A DNA stretch of 6,238 bases from an uncultured Acinetobacter sp. (GCA_946623365.1 CAMORE010000113.1:1-6238), one strand, 5' to 3'. Positions 1 through 6,067 are shown, counted from the stretch's first letter. The notes: a model not told the origin generated them from the sequence alone. Program-made: numbers and translations.

Positions 1-305
1 ATTAAAAGCGGTACGTGTAATTTTTTTATAGCATATTCAATACTTTCTTTTACATTTGGTCCGACTGCAATTCCCGCAACACGAACAACAAACAGCTCAC
101 CAATTCCGCAATCAAAAATTATCTCAGGCACTACTCTAGAATCAGAACAGCTAAGAACACAAGCGTATGGCTCTTGATAAAGTGCAAGACTTTGCAGAGT
201 CTTTAAACACATATTTTTAGCAGTAGGCTTTCCTGCTATAAAGTTTTTGTTGCCATTAAGTAACTTTGTTAGTTCTTTTTTTGCAATATCAGGAATACTA
301 TCCAA
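1..305 (-). CDS. beta-class carbonic anhydrase, C-terminus cut by window edge
   Basis: The family interconverts CO2 and bicarbonate in the cytoplasm with a zinc bound by Cys, His and Cys plus an Asp. The 101 visible residues carry the hallmark CSDSRVVPE at residues 53-61 (first zinc Cys53, Asp55-Arg57 dyad), followed by the usual FDCGIGELFVVRVAGI stretch (64-79) and SIEYAIKKL leading toward the HxxC zinc motif, which lies outside the window. The N-terminal helix with LLNGNKNF matches the family's usual 'L.GN..F' opening. No ATG fits this frame: a TAA stop lies 15 bases upstream, and the only start codon between it and the conserved N-terminus is TTG at 303-305, preceded by a strong purine-rich ribosome site. 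The family is usually about 180-230 residues, so roughly half is missing. Family assignment is firm; whether the second half is intact cannot be seen. Confidence 0.93.
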   Translation of the reverse strand, partial: MDSIPDIAKKELTKLLNGNKNFIAGKPTAKNMCLKTLQSLALYQEPYACVLSCSDSRVVPEIIFDCGIGELFVVRVAGIAVGPNVKESIEYAIKKLHVPLL

Positions 306-561
306 AACAACCCCCTTTTACTCATATTAACATAAAATCGGAAGTCTGTTTTTGTTATTAAAAAATTTTAGTTATATAATGTTTCTGATTTATCTAGGCT
401 TTTAAATTCGCCTTAACAAAAATAACTTGGCTCAGTATAACTTAATTTTTAGCGGCAGGTTATCTTTTTATATAGAAAAAACTATTTATTATTGCTTGAA
501 AAAACAATGTTTTCAAACTGAATGTCAGAACTTGGTATCTTGTAATATTAATGGGATTTAA
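306..561. other. AT-rich intergenic region between epimerase 3' end and carbonic anhydrase
   Basis: There is no gene here on either strand. It must hold the carbonic anhydrase promoter unless that gene is read through from the epimerase, but I find no pair of -35/-10 boxes good enough to name. Two direct copies of ATAACTT start at 422 and 437 (15 bases apart). A 7-bp hairpin TTGAAAA/TTTTCAA lies at 496-516 with a 7-base loop and no T run after it on either strand, so it is not a convincing terminator. Confidence 0.6.
311..319 (-). promoter_or_regulatory. ribosome binding site that decides a TTG start
   Basis: On the minus strand the sequence reads AAAAGGGGG followed by a 5-base spacer and TTG. 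A nearby ATG at about 326-328 is in the wrong frame and gives no carbonic anhydrase sequence. The ribosome site therefore supports the rare TTG start of the carbonic anhydrase. Confidence 0.7.
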
Positions 562-1482
562 CTATAATACGCAAACCTTATTACGCATATTATAGTCCCG
601 AACCATTTCCCTTATGCCAGTTCTGATATCAATTGAAGGCATGAAGTGGAACAAGGAAATCAGTTTTTCATTATTCAATATAGATTTCTCAATATCTCCT
701 TCTCTGGTTTCCGTATGTATTGGTTCAAGTTTGTAGCCTAATTCATCTTTTAAAATTTCAAACAAATCATTTATAGATGTTCTTGTATTAGTAGAAACAT
801 TAATTATTTCGCCTTCTACATCAATTTTAATTGCAAGAACATTAGCTTTTGCAACATCTTCAACATAAACAAAATCTCTATATTGTTTACCGTTACCGTG
901 TATTTGTACAGGTTTATTTTGAGTCATTAAATCAAAAAATTTAGCAACAACTCCTGCTTCTCCGTAACAGTCTTGACCAATTCCATAAACATTTGCATAA
1001 CGAAATATTATGTAGTCAATGCCGCAATATTTTATAAAGTTTTCTGCTGCATTTTTAGTAATAGCGTACGGTGAAAGATATGATGTCGGGTGCTTTTCAT
1101 CAACAGGTAAATATTGAGGATTTGCATACACAGCTGCCGTTGATGAAAATATAATCTTTTTAACTCCGTATTTTTTAGCTAATGTACAAACATTAACAGT
1201 TGCCTGATAATTATCTCTGCAATCTACAAGAGGCATCTTAATAGAATCAGCTACGGAAGGCAGTGCTGCTAAATGAATTATATAATCAATTTGATTTTCT
1301 TTAAAAATATTTTCTAAATCTTCTGTAGTAACATCTGTTTGGTAATATTTACATACAATGTCCGATTGAAGCGGCTTTTTATCTGCTACAATTACATCAA
1401 AATTACTTCTGTTTAGCATATTAACAGTATGTTTTCCGATGAAACCGGCTCCACCTGTTACCAAAACAGTTTCCTTAGTCAT
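562..1482 (-). CDS. NAD-dependent epimerase/dehydratase, extended SDR family (GalE-like)
   Basis: This is a 306-residue cytoplasmic enzyme of the extended short-chain dehydrogenase family, which epimerises or dehydrates nucleotide-activated sugars. Visible signatures in order: the NAD-binding loop TGGAGFIG (9-16), the acidic residue Asp34 ending strand 2, HLAA (70-73), the catalytic Ser/Thr in SSTAAVY (113-119), the catalytic Tyr139-x-x-x-Lys143 in SPYAITK, the substrate-binding RYANVYG (161-167), and GNGKQYRDFVYVEDVA (196-211), typical of UDP-glucose 4-epimerase-like members. Length is normal. The ATG start is preceded by AGGAGGA with a 4-base gap. The gene lies 107 bases downstream of the sugar O-acetyltransferase on the same strand, which suggests a surface-sugar role. 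UDP-glucose/UDP-GlcNAc 4-epimerase is the likeliest activity, but a related epimerase or dehydratase cannot be excluded from sequence alone, so no gene symbol is given. Confidence 0.92.
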   Translation of the reverse strand: MTKETVLVTGGAGFIGKHTVNMLNRSNFDVIVADKKPLQSDIVCKYYQTDVTTEDLENIFKENQIDYIIHLAALPSVADSIKMPLVDCRDNYQATVNVCTLAKKYGVKKIIFSSTAAVYANPQYLPVDEKHPTSYLSPYAITKNAAENFIKYCGIDYIIFRYANVYGIGQDCYGEAGVVAKFFDLMTQNKPVQIHGNGKQYRDFVYVEDVAKANVLAIKIDVEGEIINVSTNTRTSINDLFEILKDELGYKLEPIHTETREGDIEKSILNNEKLISLFHFMPSIDIRTGIREMVRDYNMRNKVCVL

Positions 1483-1508
1483 AAAGTCCTCCTAAATAAT
1501 TTTCTTGC

Positions 1509-1520
1509 GGGAATATTCCC
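1509..1520. repeat. 12-bp perfect palindrome upstream of the epimerase
   Basis: GGGAATATTCCC is self-complementary over all 12 bases and is the only G/C-bounded block in this AT-rich spacer. It lies 26 bases upstream of the epimerase ATG, about 15 bases upstream of its ribosome site. It could be a regulator's operator or, in RNA, a short 4-bp hairpin. The pattern is seen; the role is not known. Confidence 0.5.
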
Positions 1521-1556
1521 TAATTAAATATGCCACTTATTTCATAATACTACCAT

Positions 1557-1584
1557 ATTAAAAATATTTAATCTACAGTGTTAA
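1557..1584 (-). promoter_or_regulatory. candidate sigma-70 promoter for the epimerase
   Basis: On the minus strand TTAACA (1584-1579) and TTTAAT (1562-1557) each match the consensus boxes at 5 of 6 bases with a 16-base spacer. They lie just after the acetyltransferase stop and upstream of the 1509-1520 palindrome, which would then sit in the 5' leader. Matches of this quality arise by chance in such AT-rich DNA, and co-transcription from the acetyltransferase is equally possible because no terminator separates the two genes. Confidence 0.35.
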
Positions 1585-1589
1585 TAAGT

Positions 1590-2168
1590 TTAAAATTTAT
1601 TTATTTTTCTTATAACTTTTGCAGGAATGCCAACTGCTACCATATTTTGGGGAATGTCTTTTGTAACAACAGCATTTGCACCGATGATAGCGCCATCTCC
1701 AATAGTTACTCCTGCTAAAATTGTTGCATTTGATCCAATCCAAACATTGTTTCCGATTTTTATAGGCTTAGGGTATATATTCTGTCTGAATTCAGGTCTT
1801 TCATCATGATTTAACGTTGCCAGTGTAACATTATGACCGATTAATACCCCGTTTCCTATTATTATTCCCCCTTGGTCTTGAAATTTACAGCAAGCGTTTA
1901 TAAATACATTCTTTCCTACAGTTATATTTTTCCCGCAATCAGTGTAAAACGGTGGGAAAAGTCTGAACGTTTTATCTACTTTTTCCCCTGTTAATGTAGA
2001 AAATAATTCAACAATTTCTTCCGGAGTGTGGTATTTGTTATTTAGTTCCATCGTAATTTTTAAGGCATCTTGGCTAAGTCTGTGGAATACTTGCAGCATA
2101 TCGCTTTCGACTATTTTTCCTGTCGCCATTATTTCCCTAAATTTTTCAATATTAACATCTTTTTTCAT
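1590..2168 (-). CDS. hexapeptide-repeat sugar O-acetyltransferase (LacA/Maa type)
   Basis: This 192-residue cytoplasmic enzyme transfers acetyl from acetyl-CoA to a hydroxyl of a sugar; members act as trimers with a left-handed beta-helix. The N-terminal helical cap (about 1-70) is followed by FPPFYTDCGKNITVGKNVFIN (71-91), the LATLNHDERPE segment with the likely catalytic His121, and the hexapeptide coils IGNNVWIGSNATILAGVTIGD to about residue 158, ending in GANAVVTKDIP and VGIPAKVIRKI. Length and order are normal for maltose/galactoside acetyltransferases. I chose the ATG at 2166-2168 because it fits the family length. An in-frame TTG at 2205-2207 would add 13 residues but has no ribosome site. 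The chosen ATG also lacks one at normal distance (AGAGGA is about 16 bases away). The natural acceptor sugar is unknown; context suggests a nucleotide sugar or surface glycan. Confidence 0.9.
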   Translation of the reverse strand: MKKDVNIEKFREIMATGKIVESDMLQVFHRLSQDALKITMELNNKYHTPEEIVELFSTLTGEKVDKTFRLFPPFYTDCGKNITVGKNVFINACCKFQDQGGIIIGNGVLIGHNVTLATLNHDERPEFRQNIYPKPIKIGNNVWIGSNATILAGVTIGDGAIIGANAVVTKDIPQNMVAVGIPAKVIRKINKF

Positions 2169-2178
2169 AATTATATAG

Positions 2179-2207
2179 TTTATATCCTCTGTAAAATAAT
2201 AACACAA
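2179..2207 (-). promoter_or_regulatory. candidate promoter giving a nearly leaderless acetyltransferase mRNA
   Basis: On the minus strand TTGTGT (2207-2202), a 17-base spacer and TATAAA (2184-2179) form a fair promoter. Its start point would fall only a few bases before the ATG at 2168. That would explain the absence of a properly spaced ribosome site and would rule out the upstream TTG start. The boxes are imperfect and the DNA is AT-rich, so this is tentative. Confidence 0.3.
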
Positions 2208-2276
2208 ATGTTGGTAAACTATCAGTATTATTAAAATATAATCAATGAATGAATATAATTACTTACATTTTATTTC

Positions 2277-2338
2277 GATAATCTAAGATTGCTAAAGGTT
2301 ACTGATTCGATAGTGTGACAATGATTCTACGGATTATC
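2277..2338. repeat. nested inverted repeats, possible structured element
   Basis: Outer arms GATAATC (2277-2283) and GATTATC (2332-2338) are perfect complements. Inside them ATTG (2287-2290) can pair with CAAT (2319-2322), and an inner hairpin can form from ACT(G)AT, loop TCG, ATAGT. The block is visibly less AT-rich than its flanks. It does not fold as a tRNA. It could be an untranslated leader, a small RNA or a paired operator; no known family is recognised. Confidence 0.3.
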
Positions 2339-2413
2339 AATTTGTTTTTTAGTATATAACACAGATTTCTCAAAAATAATGAAAATTAACAAAAAAATAA
2401 CAATTAGCCTGCT

Positions 2414-2442
2414 TTGTTAAATTTTAGTTAAAAAACAATAAT
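2414..2442 (+). promoter_or_regulatory. candidate sigma-70 promoter for the Hsp20 gene
   Basis: TTGTTA (2414-2419, 4 of 6 consensus bases), a 17-base spacer and AATAAT (2437-2442, 5 of 6) would start a transcript near 2449. That gives a leader of about 150 bases which includes the hairpins before Hsp20. The boxes are moderate and chance matches are common in this sequence. Confidence 0.35.
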
Positions 2443-2510
2443 TTTTCCAAAATCAGAGTAATAATAAAAGTGTTGAAAGAAAGTATTTAGTATGGGTGAG
2501 AAAATGTTCT

Positions 2511-2600
2511 AACCCCTCAAGGAAATTAAAAATTTCTACTATCCCTTATGGGTTGGTTGGTTTAAGGTTAAAATATTTTGCTTACCTCAAGGAGGCATTT
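2511..2600 (+). promoter_or_regulatory. structured Hsp20 leader masking the ribosome site (ROSE-like RNA thermometer candidate)
   Basis: Three hairpins line up before the Hsp20 ATG: GAAATT-AAA-AATTTC (2522-2536, 6 bp), CCC-TTAT-GGG (2543-2552), and CCTC-AAG-GAGG (2585-2595), the last using the ribosome site itself. TTGCT at 2578-2582 lies just before AGGAGG, matching the U(U/C)GCU anti-ribosome-site signature known from ROSE thermometers, which control small heat-shock genes. AACCC (2511-2515) can alternatively pair with GGGTT (2550-2554). The pairings are visible in the sequence; that heat melts them to turn on translation is inferred from the family of the downstream gene. Confidence 0.5.
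2589..2595 (+). promoter_or_regulatory. ribosome binding site that decides the Hsp20 start
   Basis: AAGGAGG lies 5 bases before the ATG at 2601. The frame is open upstream to a GTG at 2496, but that codon has no ribosome site and the added 35 residues do not resemble an Hsp20 N-terminus. The start is therefore 2601. Confidence 0.85.
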
Positions 2601-3062
2601 ATGAAATTCTTAATTAAAAAAACACCTGACAGATTTATTCGTTCAGTAAATGATGAAATCTCATCTATTTTAAACAGAAATTTTGACAGCTTCTTCCCTG
2701 AATATATTTACAACGAAGAAGCAGAATGCGACAAGCTTGCAATGCCTGTTGAACTGCATGAAAAAGATAATGAGTATTGCGTAAAAGCAGAACTCCCCGG
2801 AGTAAAGAAAGAAGACTTGGATATAGATATAGATAAAAATCACATTACAATTAATGCTAAAAAAGAAGAGGAAAATAAAGAAGATACTAAGAGTTACAGA
2901 AAATCCGAATTCCGTTATGGTGAATTTTCAAGAACTATTTATTTCCCTGCCGATATAGATATTGAGAAAACTGATGCTAAACTTGAACATGGTATCTTAA
3001 AAATTGTTGCTCCTAAACTTGAAAAAGGAAGCGATAAAGTTAAAAAACTAGAAATTAAATAA
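2601..3062 (+). CDS. Hsp20/alpha-crystallin family small heat-shock protein
   Basis: This 153-residue cytoplasmic ATP-independent chaperone should form oligomers that hold unfolding proteins for refolding by other chaperones. A short, partly basic N-terminal arm (about 1-45) precedes the alpha-crystallin domain (about 46-138). Visible marks are the AMPVELHEKDNEY start, VKAELPGVKKEDLDID (61-76), the FRYGEFSRTIYFP strand (104-116) and AKLEHGILKIVAP (126-138), a variant of the A-x-x-x-G-x-L signature. The C-terminal LEI (150-152) fits the I/L-x-I/L motif that links dimers. Length is typical. It is a single-gene unit with its own leader and a strong terminator 25 bases after the stop. Control is probably by the ribosome-site-masking leader, since no CIRCE operator is present. 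The family call is secure. Confidence 0.95.
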   Translation: MKFLIKKTPDRFIRSVNDEISSILNRNFDSFFPEYIYNEEAECDKLAMPVELHEKDNEYCVKAELPGVKKEDLDIDIDKNHITINAKKEEENKEDTKSYRKSEFRYGEFSRTIYFPADIDIEKTDAKLEHGILKIVAPKLEKGSDKVKKLEIK

Positions 3063-3087
3063 TAATCATTCAAATAACTTAATTTTC

Positions 3088-3122
3088 AAAGAGGTTGGCG
3101 TTATGACAACCTCTTTTATTTT
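3088..3122 (+). terminator. rho-independent terminator of the Hsp20 gene
   Basis: AAAGAGGTTG (3088-3097) pairs perfectly with CAACCTCTTT (3107-3116) across a 9-base loop, giving a 10-bp stem followed by a T-rich run (TTTTATTTT). It starts 25 bases after the Hsp20 stop codon. Confidence 0.92.
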
Positions 3123-3218
3123 AAGGAGAATACTTTATATACAGATTTTTTGAGGATTGATATATTGTCTAAATAGTGATTATTTACAATTGTACATGTC
3201 AAAAAATTGCTTATATAA

Positions 3219-3246
3219 ATGCAACAAAATATGTTATTTGTTGTAT
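3219..3246. repeat. 10-bp inverted repeat between Hsp20 and the PHP gene
   Basis: ATGCAACAAA (3219-3228) and TTTGTTGTAT (3237-3246) pair with one G-T wobble around an 8-base loop. Neither side has a good T run, so it is a poor terminator. It lies just upstream of the candidate PHP promoter and could be a regulator site. A 10-bp palindrome TACAATTGTA lies nearby at 3185-3194. Confidence 0.35.
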
Positions 3247-3257
3247 AAATCTGTCAT

Positions 3258-3287
3258 TTGATACTCACAATAATGACAAAATATTAT
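3258..3287 (+). promoter_or_regulatory. candidate sigma-70 promoter for the PHP gene
   Basis: TTGATA (3258-3263) and TATTAT (3282-3287) each match consensus at 5 of 6 bases with an 18-base spacer. The transcript would start near 3294, about 50 bases before the ATG at 3347. Because the Hsp20 terminator lies upstream, the PHP gene needs its own promoter, which favours this site. Confidence 0.45.
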
Positions 3288-3346
3288 TATATAACAATGT
3301 CTGTCGTAAACTAAACATGCAGTTAATTTTATGATAAAACAAAATT

Positions 3347-4195
3347 ATGGAAAAGTTTGATTTACATTTACACAGCAATAATTCTGACGGAAGTGCAACA
3401 GTAAAAGAGCTTGTTGACGCAGTAAAGATTGCAGGAATAAAAATTTTTGCATTGACTGACCATGATACAGTTGCAGGTATAAAAGAAGCTGAAAGTTATG
3501 TTTCCGGCGATATGACTTTTATAAAAGGAGTAGAGCTTACCTGTAAAACTCGTGATATAAAATGCCATATACTTGGATATAATATAGATATTGAAAACCA
3601 GAGCTTGATTGAGCTTATAGAACAAGGGAAAAATTTGCGCCATCAAAAATTGGAAACAAGAATAAATTATTTGAAAAACATATGGGGCATAGAACTAACT
3701 CAACAAGAATCAGACTGGCTTTATTCAAGAAAAAGCGTTGTAAAAACTCATCTTGCGAATATTCTGGTTAACAGAGGACTGGCAGAGGACAATGTTTCTG
3801 CCATGAAAAAATATCTGGACGGATGTAAAACCGGAAATACGAGATTTGACGGAGAAACTGCAATACAAACCATAATTAATGCAGGCGGAATTCCTGTGTG
3901 GGCGCATCCTTTAGGAGGAGAAGGAGAAAAACACTTATCCGAGCAGGAATTTTATCCAAAGTTAAAAACTATGATTGAATGCGGGATTCAAGGGTTGGAA
4001 TGCTACTATTCAAGATATAATTTATCAGAAGCAGAATTTTTAGTTAATTGTGCAAAAAATAATAATTTGCTGATTACAGGAGGAAGTGATTGGCATGGGA
4101 AAAATAAAACAGTAGAGATTGGATGTTTGAATACTGAAAATAAAAAAATAGATTCAAGTGTTATTAATTTGTTTATGAATAAAGTATTTATATGA
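3347..4195 (+). CDS. PHP-family phosphoesterase (YciV / RNase AM type)
   Basis: This is a 282-residue cytoplasmic metal-dependent phosphoesterase of the polymerase and histidinol phosphatase (PHP) family. Closest in layout is YciV/RNase AM, which removes 5' nucleotides from RNA and hydrolyses 3',5'-nucleoside bisphosphates; this substrate is inferred, not shown. Expected metal ligands are all visible: H7-x-H9 and D14 (DLHLHSNNSDG), the TDHD motif (D38-H39-D40), E63 in KGVELT, H74 in CHILGY, H135 in KTHLA, H187 in VWAHPLG, and D248-x-H250 in GSDWHG. The insert at about 90-165 matches the helical subdomain of this subgroup. Length is near the 293 residues of the E. coli protein. The ATG has no recognisable ribosome site, but translation starts directly at the family's conserved N-terminus. 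It shares a terminator with the convergent repeat-protein gene. Confidence 0.9.
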   Translation: MEKFDLHLHSNNSDGSATVKELVDAVKIAGIKIFALTDHDTVAGIKEAESYVSGDMTFIKGVELTCKTRDIKCHILGYNIDIENQSLIELIEQGKNLRHQKLETRINYLKNIWGIELTQQESDWLYSRKSVVKTHLANILVNRGLAEDNVSAMKKYLDGCKTGNTRFDGETAIQTIINAGGIPVWAHPLGGEGEKHLSEQEFYPKLKTMIECGIQGLECYYSRYNLSEAEFLVNCAKNNNLLITGGSDWHGKNKTVEIGCLNTENKKIDSSVINLFMNKVFI

Positions 4196-4220
4196 AATAC
4201 TTTATAACAATCATTTTTGC

Positions 4221-4275
4221 AAAAAAAAACAACAACCAAACAAAAATAGATTAAAAGCTTGGTTGTTGTTTTTTA
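4221..4275. terminator. bidirectional rho-independent terminator between convergent genes
   Basis: The 16 bases at 4224-4239 (A run, then CAACAACCAA) are exactly complementary to 4259-4274 (TTGGTTGTTG, then T run), with a 19-base loop. Read on the plus strand the stem ends in T6 after the PHP gene; read on the minus strand it ends in T9 after the repeat-protein gene. The stem starts 28 bases after the PHP stop and 8 bases after the minus-strand stop. One element can end both transcripts. Confidence 0.9.
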
Positions 4276-4282
4276 TAATTGA

Positions 4283-6040
4283 TTATTTATGTTTAGCTAT
4301 AATTAATACTCGGTCAGCATCAAGACTTATTTTAGCTTTGATATCATATTTATCTGAAGGGAACTTCGATTCAATATCGTCATCCTTATTCATAATGGTT
4401 TTTGTAGTTCCTGTTATATCAACTCCTTCAAGTCCGCTTTGAATATTGGAAATTCCGCTTGCAATTTCTTCATTCTTTAATTCATGCAGTATATCACTCA
4501 ATAGTTTTAACAAATCTTGTTTTAAATCTTCAGGTAATTCTGTACTTGAGTTTAGCTTTCCTATAATATCAACCACAATAAGTATTTTTTTATTTCTTAT
4601 TTCAGGTGTATCATATAAGCAGTATCCGCCATCAATAGTTATCTTATCCGCATTATCAAAATCTAATCCGTTTATTATATTCTCTATTTCTTTAGCAACT
4701 TCTTCGCTGATGTCATTTTCTGATAGCAGTTTATTTACAGCATCAATGATAACTTCTGCAACAAGAGTGCCTTCATTTGAAGCATCTCCGATGTTTCCTA
4801 AAATTTCTCTCATTTTAGTTTTGATATCATCAGGAATAATATCACTGTTCATAAACTCATCAAGGAAATTTAACAGAACTTGTACATTTGGATCATTTAT
4901 AAAAGGATTTATATCAGGCGTACCGTATACCATTTCAGGGATATCTGTTCCTGCCGGAATCTCAATATCAAATCCTAAACTGTTTGCTATATCTATGATT
5001 TTAGAAATTTCATCATCTGAAAGTTTTCCTGAACTAATTAAATTCTTTATTGTATTTAATACAAGTTCATTTACAGAAGAAGCTGCAGTACCAATATCAG
5101 ACGGATTCTGTAAAAGCTCTAATACCATTTCCTTAATTTCTTGCGGTAAATCGCTTGCCATTATTTTTTGACAAAAACCGTAGAATTTTTTGAACACTTC
5201 GCTATTTATATTAGGTGTATCATATAAATTTTGTACTATATTAGACATTTCAACCGAGATGTTGTCATCAGTAACAATTACGGTTACAAGTTCAGCGTTA
5301 TTATTAGCTGAATCTATAAAAGCACCTTCCTGACTCATTGTATTTATAATATCAGCAATTGCTCTCAAAACATCTCTTGAAATACTGGGATCTTCAGCTA
5401 ACTTCATTAATGTATCAATCAGTAAAGTCGCTGCACTTTTTTCACCGCCTCCGACATTTTCAGGATTATTCAATATATCCATAAATGCTTTCTTAATATC
5501 ATCAGGAATAGCATCATTTGTTGACATTCTACCGAAGAAATTCAATAATGAGTTTGTTCTCTGGTCAATTTCTGGAGTTCCGTACAGTAGTTCTTGTTGG
5601 CCTATAGGAGAATTTGCCAATTCATCTACAAGATTAATCAATCCATCCGGAATCTTACCTGAAGCAGTAATAAGTGACAGCATTTCTTTCAAAATTGCCG
5701 TTGCTTCTGTTTTAGCTTCTTGAGTCAAGCTGTCGTTATCAAGAATCTTTTGCAGCATCTCAAGAATTTTCTGCGCACTTCTGTTTATCTCAGGCGTTCC
5801 ATAAAGCATTATAGTTACGTCGTCATATGCAGAGGCTCTTCGAGCATTTGCATGTTCAATTTGGAAACCATCCGGTAATGAACTACCATCTGCTTTTGCT
5901 GCTTTTTCAAGATTTACCATTTCTTTTACAATATCAGCCGTACTCGGGGATGTCTTTCCTTGTGCTGATAAATTCTCTTTTGCAAGCTCCACCTTTTGAA
6001 AGAACGTAAGCTTATTAAAATTTACTGATCCGTCACTCAT
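4283..6040 (-). CDS. protein of unknown function with five Y-[GD]-T-P-x-I modules
   Basis: I do not recognise this 585-residue protein. It has no signal peptide, membrane segment or catalytic motif that I can see, and is acidic, leucine/isoleucine-rich and predicted largely helical. After a non-repeated N-terminal region (1-77), five modules each open with a hydrophobic residue then YGTPEIN (80-86), YGTPEID (153-159), YDTPNIN (273-279), YGTPDIN (372-378) and YDTPEIR (476-482). Each motif is followed by an amphipathic helix, then usually a [LI]P-[DEQ]-[DE]-[IL]-K segment (for example 179-183, 403-407), and in modules 2-4 a second helical stretch. The C-terminal tail (about 546-585) is charged and ends in a beta-like ISLDADRVLIIAKHK. 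The ATG has GGAG 8 bases upstream. A serine-tailed gene ends 97 bases before it on the same strand. A scaffold or binding role is possible but unproven. Confidence 0.85.
   Translation of the reverse strand: MSDGSVNFNKLTFFQKVELAKENLSAQGKTSPSTADIVKEMVNLEKAAKADGSSLPDGFQIEHANARRASAYDDVTIMLYGTPEINRSAQKILEMLQKILDNDSLTQEAKTEATAILKEMLSLITASGKIPDGLINLVDELANSPIGQQELLYGTPEIDQRTNSLLNFFGRMSTNDAIPDDIKKAFMDILNNPENVGGGEKSAATLLIDTLMKLAEDPSISRDVLRAIADIINTMSQEGAFIDSANNNAELVTVIVTDDNISVEMSNIVQNLYDTPNINSEVFKKFYGFCQKIMASDLPQEIKEMVLELLQNPSDIGTAASSVNELVLNTIKNLISSGKLSDDEISKIIDIANSLGFDIEIPAGTDIPEMVYGTPDINPFINDPNVQVLLNFLDEFMNSDIIPDDIKTKMREILGNIGDASNEGTLVAEVIIDAVNKLLSENDISEEVAKEIENIINGLDFDNADKITIDGGYCLYDTPEIRNKKILIVVDIIGKLNSSTELPEDLKQDLLKLLSDILHELKNEEIASGISNIQSGLEGVDITGTTKTIMNKDDDIESKFPSDKYDIKAKISLDADRVLIIAKHK
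4406..5809 (-). repeat. five diverged tandem protein modules within the 585-residue protein
   Basis: Module starts at Tyr80, 153, 273, 372 and 476 give spacings of 73, 120, 99 and 104 residues. The motif is kept at protein level while its codons differ from copy to copy (TAT or TAC, GGA or GGT, ACG, ACT or ACA), so these are old duplications under selection, not a recent DNA expansion. The first module is shorter, lacking most of the second helical half; the fifth runs into the C-terminal tail. Confidence 0.8.
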
Positions 6041-6067
6041 TCTTTTGTCTCCATAATTTAGTTATAC

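Larger units (their letters stand above)
2208..2495. other. divergent intergenic region between acetyltransferase and Hsp20
   Basis: No gene is visible on either strand in this stretch. It carries a less AT-rich block with nested inverted repeats (2277-2338) and a candidate Hsp20 promoter (2414-2442). The remainder is A/T runs. No CIRCE operator (TTAGCACTC-N9-GAGTGCTAA) is present here. Confidence 0.6.

Noticed and set aside
562..595. Inverted repeat CTATAATA/TATTATAG at the epimerase 3' end as a terminator
   Set aside because: The 8-bp arms are almost all A/T, overlap the coding end, and no T run follows on the minus strand.
1627..1809. 60-codon plus-strand frame opposite the acetyltransferase
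   Set aside because: It mirrors the repetitive hexapeptide coding sequence and shows no feature of its own.
2299..2325. TTCGA-like loop resembling a tRNA T-arm
   Set aside because: The flanking bases do not form the 5-bp T stem, and no anticodon or acceptor stem can be built around it.
2496..2600. Upstream extension of the Hsp20 frame from a GTG at 2496
   Set aside because: It has no ribosome site, the extra 35 residues do not look like an Hsp20 N-terminus, and AAGGAGG precedes the ATG at 2601.
3368..3907. Two minus-strand frames opposite the PHP gene
   Set aside because: Cys/Tyr/Phe-rich translations without family features, lying fully within a gene whose metal ligands are all intact.
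4446..5171. 241-codon open frame on the plus strand inside the five-module gene
   Set aside because: Its Ser/Ile/Phe-rich low-complexity translation is the antisense image of a helical Leu/Glu/Asp-rich protein, and it has no ribosome site.
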